A DNA stretch of 37,543 nt, from assembly GCA_040218145.1 (NCBI GenBank), contig JAVJQK010000139.1, positions 1 through 37,543 on the forward strand, given 5' to 3'. Source of the DNA: Sandaracinaceae bacterium. Its GTDB lineage: Bacteria; Myxococcota_A; Polyangia; Polyangiales; Sandaracinaceae. The notes beneath the pieces are model-generated. The model was not told the DNA's origin and searched no databases. It saw nothing but the letters and a program-made list of their open reading frames with translations. The position numbers and the translations under genes were made by a program. Position 1 is the first letter of the stretch. Each line of letters opens with the position of its first letter. Positions 30,783-37,543 of this stretch are shown piece by piece.

Positions 30783-32759
30783 ATGCGTTGGCTGATCTTG
30801 ACCTCGACCCTCCTCGTCTTCGCCTGTGACGGCGAGGCGCCGGCTCCCGACGCCGGCCCTCGCGACGCCCAGGTCGTGATGGACTCCGGCCCGGCCGAGC
30901 CCTGCACCGCGGACCGCGAGTGCGACGACGACCTGTTCTGCACCGTGCACCGCTGCCTCCCCGGGAACCCGGCCGGCGACGCGCGCGGCTGCGTCATGGT
31001 CGACGACCCCTGCGCGCCCGGCGAGGTCTGCGACGAGGCGATGGACCGCTGCGCCACGGAGACGTGCGGCCCCGACCCGGACGCGGACGGCGACGGCGTG
31101 GACTCGATCGCGTGCGGCGGCATCGACTGCGACGACGACGACGAGTTTCGGTTCCCGGGCAACGCCGAGGTCTGCGACGCCATGGGGCACGACGAGGACT
31201 GCACCGACGAGACCGTCGCCGGCGCCACCGACGGGGATCTCGACGAAGACGGCTTCACCAGCGCGCTCTGCTGCAACGGCGCCAACTGCGGCGACGACTG
31301 CGACGACGACGACCGCTCCGTCTTCCCCGGCGCCCGCGAGCTCTGCAACGGCCGCGACGACGACTGCGACGGGATGACCGACGAGGAGCCCCCCGGCGCC
31401 GACCCGCTCTGCCCCGGCGGCACATGCAGCGCGGGTCGCTGCGATCTTCGCCTCTGGGAACGCACTTTCGGCGGCGCCGGGGGAGACCTCACGAGCGCGG
31501 TCACCATGGACCGCTTGGGCCGGGTCTATGTCGCGGGCTGGTTCCAAGGCACCGCCACCTTCGGTGGCCCTCCCCTCGTGTCCGCGTCCCCTGACAACCC
31601 GGACGCATTCGTGGTCGCATTCGGCGCCGACGGCTCATACCGGTGGGCGCGTCGATACGGCGGAGTAGCGGCCGACGTCGCAACGGACATCTCTTACGAT
31701 CCCATCGCGGACCAGATCTACGTAGCCGTGGCCAGCTACGGCGACGCCGACTACGGCATGGGCGTCCGTCCGGGGCCCACATCCGCGATACTCGCCCTCG
31801 GTTCGGACGGATCCTACCTGTGGGATCGGACGTTGCCGGACTACCCATTCGTGGCGCTGGACGGCCACGATGGGGTCGTCTTCAACACGCTCCTTCACAG
31901 CGGGCGCGCGCACGACTTCGGAGGTGGCGTTCGGACGCCCCGCGGAGAGGATTTGATCGTGGTCCGGCTCCGCTCCGACGGCTCCTACCTCTGGGATGTC
32001 CACGTCCGCGCGCCGACGGGGGGTCAGGTACGCCCGGCCCGGATCTCGCTAAGCGCGGACGGATCCGTATCCGTGGCCGGGGACTTCCGCGGCGGCGCCG
32101 TCGACTTCGGCGATGGTCCACGAACTAACCAGGGAGCAAACGACATCTTCGCGCTACGACTCAGCGCCTCCGGATCTCACGTTTGGGACTACACGGCTGG
32201 TGGCGCTGGCGTCGATTCTGCGAGCGCGCTCAGGCTCGCGCGGGACGGGGGCGCCTTTCTCGTTGGGTCGTTCGAAGGCACCGTCGACTTCGGCCTCGGG
32301 CCGGAGCTCGCGCCCGCCCCGACCAGCGCGTTCCTTCTATCGCTGGGCCCCGCTGGAAGTGCGCTCGGCGCACGCTCCTGGGGCGGCAGCGGACGCTTGA
32401 ACGCAGCCAGCAGCGTGGCCCAGGATTCGAGCGGCAACGTTCACGTGGTCGGCAGCTTCGCCGGAGCCGTCAACTTTGGGGGCGGCAACCGCATGGCCCC
32501 TGCGGACGGAGCTGGCTTTCACGCGGTCTTCGACTCGGCTCTGAATCACCGATCCGATCGCATGTACAGCTTCGCTGGAGCAGACACCGGCGCACCGTGC
32601 CCCGATGCGACTTGCGAGGTGCGTGTCGTCGACCTCGTGGTCGGCGCAGCTGACAGCACCGCTCTCGCTGGCTACTTCGAAGCGAACGTCGACCTGGGTG
32701 GTGGAACGCGCTTCGCCACGGGGGGCGCCGACGGCTTCATCGTGCGCCTGGGCCGCTGA
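30783..32759 (+). CDS. Lipoprotein with MopE-type metal-binding motifs and SBBP-like beta-propeller repeats
   Basis: The 658-residue protein has a signal peptide (LLVFAC) and linker. A Cys-rich N-terminal part contains two copies of the MopE-type putative metal-binding motif (CDDDDEFRFPGNAEVCD and CDDDDRSVFPGARELCN, each followed by DxDC). From ~220 come about seven repeats of the form G-x-V-D-F-G-G-G ... D-x-F-x-x-x-L-x-x-D-G-S-x-x-W (for example DAFVVAFGADGSYRWARRYGG). These resemble SBBP propeller blades. The protein is probably on the cell surface; ligand unknown. Codon use changes between the halves: third positions in the propeller part are less G/C-rich than in the first part. Confidence 0.8.
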   Translation: MRWLILTSTLLVFACDGEAPAPDAGPRDAQVVMDSGPAEPCTADRECDDDLFCTVHRCLPGNPAGDARGCVMVDDPCAPGEVCDEAMDRCATETCGPDPDADGDGVDSIACGGIDCDDDDEFRFPGNAEVCDAMGHDEDCTDETVAGATDGDLDEDGFTSALCCNGANCGDDCDDDDRSVFPGARELCNGRDDDCDGMTDEEPPGADPLCPGGTCSAGRCDLRLWERTFGGAGGDLTSAVTMDRLGRVYVAGWFQGTATFGGPPLVSASPDNPDAFVVAFGADGSYRWARRYGGVAADVATDISYDPIADQIYVAVASYGDADYGMGVRPGPTSAILALGSDGSYLWDRTLPDYPFVALDGHDGVVFNTLLHSGRAHDFGGGVRTPRGEDLIVVRLRSDGSYLWDVHVRAPTGGQVRPARISLSADGSVSVAGDFRGGAVDFGDGPRTNQGANDIFALRLSASGSHVWDYTAGGAGVDSASALRLARDGGAFLVGSFEGTVDFGLGPELAPAPTSAFLLSLGPAGSALGARSWGGSGRLNAASSVAQDSSGNVHVVGSFAGAVNFGGGNRMAPADGAGFHAVFDSALNHRSDRMYSFAGADTGAPCPDATCEVRVVDLVVGAADSTALAGYFEANVDLGGGTRFATGGADGFIVRLGR

Positions 32760-32790
32760 CCAGAAAGCAGGGTGCAAGGAGAGCCCGTCG

Positions 32791-32820
32791 TTGAAACAGG
32801 TTCAACCACCGCTGTATGCT
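32791..32820 (+). promoter_or_regulatory. Sigma-70-like promoter for the polyprotein gene
   Basis: TTGAAA (32791-32796), an 18-base spacer and TATGCT (32815-32820) match consensus at 5 and 4 of 6 positions. The start would be near 32827, about 56 bases before ATG 32883. This supports separate transcription of the next gene. Confidence 0.5.
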
Positions 32821-32882
32821 CGTCCAGACGTGTTCGACCGATGCGCAGCCCTGCGCGCGGCGAGCCTTCTGGAGGTCAGGGG

Positions 32883-35800
32883 ATGGACCGCTTCGACGTA
32901 TCTAGCTTTTATCGCTCCACGCTGATCGCGGCGTTCGCGCTCGCGGCGACCGCCTGCGACGGCGGCTGCTCGGGCTGCGAGTCCTGCGGGCTCACGCCCA
33001 TACCGGGGGCGTTTCCTCTCGAGCACCGGATCGAAGACTCGGCCCAGGTCCGCCTGAGCTCGAGCGGGATCTCGTTCATCGAGGACAACATCGGCGCGAT
33101 CGTGATGACGTTCATGCCCGACGGGCTCGACTTCGACGTCGACCGCCAGGAGGTGGACGCCGGCATCACCATCACGATCTGCGAGGACAGCGACTGCACG
33201 GCGCACCTCGAGATCGACTCGCTGGAGATCTCCCCGACCGACCCGAACATCCTGCGGGCCCACATCGAGCTCATCCTCGATAGCCGCAACCGCGCAGGCG
33301 AACGATCCGCATGGAACGGGACCTGTGACCTCGACCTCGACAGTCGGCGCGGGAGCCGGCCCGTCGTCGGCTTTGACGCGGACATCCGCTTTGCCGGGAT
33401 TCCGACCGACGATCCGGTGAGGGCGGCGCGGAGGGGCTACACGGAGATCATCGTGGAGAACGCGACCCTCTCCCCAGGACAGGGGATCGAGGACGAGGAC
33501 ATTCGAATCTCGGGCGGGTTCCTCGGCTCGTGCGCGGCGCTGAACCTCGGATTCATCAAGAACTTCATCATCGGAATGGTCGAGGACCAGGTCGATGGCC
33601 TCGTCGACGACGCGGTGAACGACGCGCTCTGCCAGAAGCGAGGCGAGTACCAGTGTCCGACCGGCACGTTCTCCGTCCCGGACGAAGACCCTGGCTCGAC
33701 CTGCCGCTTCGAGAACAACGAGGACGCGGCCTGCGTGCCGATCCTGCTTGGCACCGATGGTCGCGGTGATCTCGGGGGCTCGCTCATCGGCGGCTTCTCC
33801 CCGGGAACCCACGCCTACATGCAGTTCCAGCTCGCGTCGGGCGGAGACGGCGAAGCCGTGAACGAGGGCATGAGCCTCTTCTTCTACGGCGGCTTCATGG
33901 GCATGGACCGGACGTTCACCGAGACGCCCGCACACAACCCGTGCGTCCCCGTGGTCGAGCCGCCCGCCCTCCCGGAGATCAGCCGCGCGGCGGCGTTCCG
34001 CGGGAACGTGATCCCCGGCACCACGACCGAGACCCACCTCGGCATCGGCATCGCCGAGGACTACATGGACTACGCCGGGTACGGCTTCTTCGACTCCGGC
34101 GCGCTCTGCATCGGAGCTGGGACGCGGTTGAGCCAGCAGCTCAGCACGGGCCTCGTCTCGGCCGCGATCATGTCGCTGCCGGACCTGACCTTCCCGGAGG
34201 AGAACTCGGCGCTGACCATCGCGGTGCGGCCGCAGCAGCCGCCGGACTTCACGGTCGGCGCGGGCACCGAGGCGGATCCGCTCCTGACGATCACCCTGCC
34301 CGAGGCGCAGATGGACTTCTACGTCTGGAGCACCGAGCGCTACATCCGCTTCATGACCTTCCAGACGGATCTCGTGATCCGGATGAACCTGGTCATCGAG
34401 GAGGGCGAGATCGTGCCGATGATCCTCGGCATCGACGCGACGAACTCGTCGGTCACGAACAGCGAGCTGCTCCAGGAGCGCGCGGAGTCCCTCGCGGGCA
34501 CGCTCGAGACGCTCATCAGCTCGTTCGCGGGGATGCTCACGAGCGGGATCAGCCCGATCGCGCTGCCCGACATCATGGGCTTCAACCTCGAGGTGCCCGA
34601 CGGCGGCATCACGCAGGCGACCGAGGGTGAGGACCGCTTCCTCGCCATCTTCGCCAACCTCGCGCTCGCGGGCCCGATGCCCTTCACCTCGCCGGTGGAG
34701 ACCACGCTCCGGGTGAGCGACCTCGAGCTGGACCGGGAGTCGATGGATCCGGAGCACTGGGCCGAAGGCGAGGGCAACCGCGCCTGGCTGCACTTCGCGG
34801 CCGAGGGCCCGCTCGGGGTCGAGTACGAGTACAGCTACCGGATCGACGGCGGCCCCTGGTCGCGGTGGACCACCGACGAGCGGCTCCAGATCGCGGACGA
34901 GATCCTGCTCCTGCAGGCGCGTCACGAGATCGAAGGCCGCGCGCGCGTGCTCGGCGAGCCCGGCAGCGTCGACCCGACGCCGGCCCGCGCCGACCTCGTG
35001 ATCGACATCCTCGCGCCCACCGTCACCGCGGAGCGCACGTTCGAGGGCATCGAGGTCGACGCGACGGACATCGTCTCGGCCGCCGACGCGCTCGAGTACC
35101 GCTACGAGATCGACGGCGCCTGGACGGCGTGGTCGAGCGACGCGGTCCGGACGCTCGAGGAGGACGCCACCGTGACGCGCGTCGAGGTCCGCGACGAGGC
35201 GGGCAACGTCGGTCGCTCGCAGCACGCGCTCATCCGCGGCCTGCCGAACTCGGCGGCCGGTGACGGATGCGGCTGCTCGGCCCCCGGCGCGGGCTCGAAG
35301 CTGCCGCTCGGCGCGCTCGGCCTGCTCGCCCTGCTGGGCATCGCGCTCGGTCGTCGGCGGGCCCGGGAGGTCCCGCGTCGCCGCCGGCGCGTTCCGTTTC
35401 TGTCGCTCTTCTCGGTGATGGCGCTCACCGCGCTCCTCGCGAGCGGCTGCGAGTGCGGCACCAACATGCCCGACGGCCCCTGCGCGGGTGGGTGCGCGCC
35501 CGCGTCGCCGCCGGCCGATCCGACCGGGTCGGCGTGCTGCGAGGCGCAGGACATGTGCGTCGAGTACAACGTGGACGAGCTCTGCGAGCCCGGGTTCACC
35601 TGCCCGGTCGACAACGTCGAGATGGACGCGGAGAGCTGCGGCTTCTCGTGCTCGAGCTGTGAAGAGAAGCCGCCGCTGCCCCCGGGTCAGCTCGCGACCT
35701 ACCTCGACGCGGTCGTGGACGACGCGGGCACGGTCTACGTGAGCGGCTACAGCCCGGGCGCCCCTGGTGTGCCCTACGGCGACCTGGTCTTCGGCCAGTG

Positions 35801-37013
35801 GAACGGCACGGCCGTCGACTGGGAGATCGTCGACGGCGCCCCCGAGGGTCCCGTCACGGGCGGGCCCAGCGGCTGGCGCGGCGGCGTGTTCGCCCCCGGG
35901 GACGACGTCGGCCAGTGGACCAGCATGGTCCAGCAGGACGGCAGCTTCCTCATCGCCTACTACGACGTCGACAACGGCGCGCTCAAGCTCGCCGCGGGCG
36001 GCCCCGGCGGGACCTGGGCCACTCACACCATCGACGCCGCGGGCGACAGCGGCCGCTACGCCTCGCTCGTGCTGACCGAGGCGGGCGTGCCGGTGGTCTC
36101 GTACCTCCGCATCGCCGAGGACACCGAGACGCCGGGCAACATCCGCAGCGCGGTGATGGTCGCGACCGCGAACCTCGCCAACCCGAGCGCGGAGACCGAC
36201 TGGACCGTGACCGAGATCGCCGCGGGCCCGATGGCGTGTCGCCCCGAGTTCTGCACGACCGGCACCACCTGCATCGAAGACGGCCAGTGCGTGACGCCGA
36301 CCTCCGACTGCAGCGCGGACTGCGCCAGCGGCGACGTCTGCTTCAACGGGAGCTGCCGGACCGGGCTGCCCGCCGGCTACGTCGAGGACATGCCCCCGGC
36401 GCTCGGCCTCTACACCTCGCTCGCGGACGCGGGCGGCGGCCAGCTCGCGCTGGTCTACTACGACCGCTCGAGCGGCAACCTCTACGGCGCGGCCTTCGAC
36501 GGCGCGGCGTGGGGCGCGCCCTTCCTCATCGACGGCTACGCCCTGATGGACCCGGACGTCGGTGACTCGGGCATGAGCGCGAACCTCTTCGTCGACTCGG
36601 CCGGGCTCTGGCACGTCGCCTACGTCGACGGCACCGAGGAGACCCTCCGCTACGCCCAGGTGCAGCCCGACGGAACCGTCGTGCTCCGCGAGGTCGTGGA
36701 CGACGGCTCGACCGACGGCACCGCCCGCTTCACCGACGGCCGCCACATCGTCGGCGACGACGCCTCCATCGTGGTCGAAGAGGGCGGCGCGGTCCGCATC
36801 GCCTACCAGGACGCGACGGCCCAGGACGCCGTCGTCGCGGTCCGCCCCGCCGGCGGCGGCGACTGGGCGATCGCGCACTTCGACACCGAGGACTCCACCG
36901 GCTACTGGATCGAGCAGGAGCTCCTCGGCACCGTCAGCTACGCAGTGATGTGGTGGCGCTCCCGCGACGGCCGCAACATCGTCGACGGCATCCGCGTCGT
37001 CACCCTCGAGTAG
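32883..37013 (+). CDS. Two-part surface protein: MYXO-CTERM-like segment in mid-protein followed by a second lipoprotein-type signal
   Basis: The 1376-residue frame starts at ATG 32883 (GGAGG 7 bases upstream). Its lipoprotein-like signal (IAAFALAATACDGGCSGC) leads to a ~740-residue first region. That region ends in Ig-like repeats (EYSYRIDGGPWSRWTT and EYRYEIDGAWTAWSS). At residue ~793 a MYXO-CTERM-like tail appears: GDGCGCSAPGAG (Cys 796), a membrane helix (LPLGALGLLALLGIAL) and GRRRAR. Translation continues without a stop through PRRRRR into a second hydrophobic segment with lipobox LLASGC (Cys 856). A Cys-rich linker and a ~500-residue repeat domain of propeller/sialidase-like type follow (VQQDGSFLIAYYDVDNGALKLA; LALVYYDRSSGNLYGAAFDG). 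The basic loop between the two helices fits a hairpin with both large domains outside. No good internal start codon with charged n-region exists for the second part. Confidence 0.75.
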   Translation: MDRFDVSSFYRSTLIAAFALAATACDGGCSGCESCGLTPIPGAFPLEHRIEDSAQVRLSSSGISFIEDNIGAIVMTFMPDGLDFDVDRQEVDAGITITICEDSDCTAHLEIDSLEISPTDPNILRAHIELILDSRNRAGERSAWNGTCDLDLDSRRGSRPVVGFDADIRFAGIPTDDPVRAARRGYTEIIVENATLSPGQGIEDEDIRISGGFLGSCAALNLGFIKNFIIGMVEDQVDGLVDDAVNDALCQKRGEYQCPTGTFSVPDEDPGSTCRFENNEDAACVPILLGTDGRGDLGGSLIGGFSPGTHAYMQFQLASGGDGEAVNEGMSLFFYGGFMGMDRTFTETPAHNPCVPVVEPPALPEISRAAAFRGNVIPGTTTETHLGIGIAEDYMDYAGYGFFDSGALCIGAGTRLSQQLSTGLVSAAIMSLPDLTFPEENSALTIAVRPQQPPDFTVGAGTEADPLLTITLPEAQMDFYVWSTERYIRFMTFQTDLVIRMNLVIEEGEIVPMILGIDATNSSVTNSELLQERAESLAGTLETLISSFAGMLTSGISPIALPDIMGFNLEVPDGGITQATEGEDRFLAIFANLALAGPMPFTSPVETTLRVSDLELDRESMDPEHWAEGEGNRAWLHFAAEGPLGVEYEYSYRIDGGPWSRWTTDERLQIADEILLLQARHEIEGRARVLGEPGSVDPTPARADLVIDILAPTVTAERTFEGIEVDATDIVSAADALEYRYEIDGAWTAWSSDAVRTLEEDATVTRVEVRDEAGNVGRSQHALIRGLPNSAAGDGCGCSAPGAGSKLPLGALGLLALLGIALGRRRAREVPRRRRRVPFLSLFSVMALTALLASGCECGTNMPDGPCAGGCAPASPPADPTGSACCEAQDMCVEYNVDELCEPGFTCPVDNVEMDAESCGFSCSSCEEKPPLPPGQLATYLDAVVDDAGTVYVSGYSPGAPGVPYGDLVFGQWNGTAVDWEIVDGAPEGPVTGGPSGWRGGVFAPGDDVGQWTSMVQQDGSFLIAYYDVDNGALKLAAGGPGGTWATHTIDAAGDSGRYASLVLTEAGVPVVSYLRIAEDTETPGNIRSAVMVATANLANPSAETDWTVTEIAAGPMACRPEFCTTGTTCIEDGQCVTPTSDCSADCASGDVCFNGSCRTGLPAGYVEDMPPALGLYTSLADAGGGQLALVYYDRSSGNLYGAAFDGAAWGAPFLIDGYALMDPDVGDSGMSANLFVDSAGLWHVAYVDGTEETLRYAQVQPDGTVVLREVVDDGSTDGTARFTDGRHIVGDDASIVVEEGGAVRIAYQDATAQDAVVAVRPAGGGDWAIAHFDTEDSTGYWIEQELLGTVSYAVMWWRSRDGRNIVDGIRVVTLE

Positions 37014-37030
37014 CCCACCCCGCTCCCAAC

Positions 37031-37069
37031 CGACGAGGGCGCGCCCGACAGCGGTCGCGCCCTCCGTCG
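37031..37069 (+). terminator. Long hairpin terminator after the polyprotein gene
   Basis: CGACGAGGGCGCG (37031-37043) pairs with CGCGCCCTCCGTCG (37056-37069) apart from one bulged G. It encloses a 12-base loop and is followed by TTCCGTCCCCTT. It lies 18 bases beyond the stop codon. Confidence 0.7.
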
Positions 37070-37138
37070 TTCCGTCCCCTTCGACCCAGCGCGACCGACC
37101 CGAGGACCGAGCGCGTCGAAGCGGCCCCCGACCGACCC

Positions 37139-37543
37139 GCGAAGCAACGCAGCGAAGCGGGCGCACGGCCATCCCGAGGAGCGAGCGCAGCGAAGCGGGC
37201 GCACGGCCATCCCGAGGAGCGGCGCAGCGAAGTGAGCGCACGGCCATCCCGCGGAGCGAGCGCAGCGAAGCGAGCGCACGGCCATCCCGAGGAGCGAGCG
37301 CAGCGAAGCGGGCGCACGGCCATCCCGAGGAGCGGCGCAGCGAAGCGAGCGCACGGCCATCCCGAGGAGCGAGCGCAGCGAAGCGGGCGCACGGCCATCC
37401 CGCGGAGCGAGCGCAGCGAAGCGGGCGCACGGCCATCCCGAGGAGCGAGCGCAGCGAAGCGGGCGCACGGCCATCCCGAGGAGCGAGCGCAGCGAAGCGG
37501 GCGCACGGCCATCCCGAGGAGCGGCGCAGCGAAGTGAGCGCAC
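37139..37543. repeat. 37/38-base tandem repeat, ten copies plus a partial one, running off the window
   Basis: The core CACGGCCATCCC occurs ten times with spacing of 37 or 38 bases; an eleventh unit is cut by the window end. Unit variants are AGGAGCGAGCGC or AGGAGCGGCGC (loss of one A gives 37), CGAGG or CGCGG, and GAAGCGGGC, GAAGCGAGC or GAAGTGAGC. There are no unique spacers, so it is not CRISPR. Units of 37 and 38 are not multiples of three, so peptides read through it shift register and long frames on either strand are by-products. Bases 37070-37138 hold nothing recognisable. Confidence 0.92.

Noticed and set aside
36938-37543. Arg/Ala/Leu-rich frames on both strands at the right end, including a minus frame over 1500 codons long
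   Set aside because: They read through the 37/38-base repeat and then antisense to a well-supported gene. Composition is that of out-of-frame high-GC DNA.
37139-37543. Possible CRISPR array
   Set aside because: The units abut directly with no unique spacers, and no cas gene is present.

Overview
The window is about 70% G+C, gene-dense bacterial chromosome that looks myxobacterial (Myxococcota; a Polyangiales/Sandaracinaceae-like organism is my inference). The evidence is a MYXO-CTERM-type sorting signal, a eukaryotic-type Ser/Thr kinase, a PP2C phosphatase and a double-FHA protein, a MopE-type metal-binding protein, an OmpA protein with TSP3 repeats, and many lipoproteins whose mature N-termini are rich in Asp-Ala-Gly. 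No tRNA, rRNA or CRISPR array was recognised.

Layout. Bases 1-141 are the right end of an IS3-family element (transposase C-terminus plus terminal repeat). It is followed by a non-coding, relatively AT-rich stretch with a long hairpin and related dyads, then a small membrane protein. Bases 1163-5030 (minus strand) hold a PP2C/cNMP-binding phosphatase coupled to a FecR-like lipoprotein, then an outer-membrane barrel protein with its own promoter. Bases 5211-8855 hold a Cys-rich lipoprotein (+), an orphan ExbD/TolR protein (-), and a two-gene secreted protein/lipoprotein unit (-). Bases 8913-11060 hold an overlapping pair ending in a FliH/SctL-like protein and a site-2-protease-type M50 metalloprotease. 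Bases 11071-18020 (minus) hold a large membrane protein, a Ser/Thr kinase, a coupled lipoprotein/DUF1232-like pair and an OmpA/TSP3 protein. Bases 18205-19740 hold a Cys-rich lipoprotein. Upstream of it, 19848-20742 is a block of hexanucleotide and 12-base tandem repeats. A double-FHA protein follows (21070-22851). Bases 23062-27136 hold a vWA lipoprotein, an AGCS-like membrane protein and a lipoprotein of the endonuclease/exonuclease/phosphatase fold. A degenerate receiver protein, an MTA-phosphorylase/PfkB-kinase operon and three large secreted proteins complete the coding part. The window ends in a 37/38-base tandem repeat that runs off the edge.

How the parts relate. Most genes encode envelope or surface proteins (about ten predicted lipoproteins, two outer-membrane proteins, one sorted surface protein). 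A signalling layer of Ser/Thr kinase, PP2C phosphatase with a cyclic-nucleotide-binding-like domain, two FHA domains and a receiver is interleaved with them. A functional link between that layer and the envelope genes is inference only. The most unusual observation is the 4.1-kb gene at 32883-37013. It carries a MYXO-CTERM-like tail in its middle, directly followed in frame by a second lipoprotein-type signal, so it looks like two surface proteins made as one polyprotein. Other points of interest are promoters whose start point falls on the start codon (leaderless mRNAs), a ten-codon leader ORF overlapping the receiver gene, and simple-sequence arrays confined to intergenic DNA.
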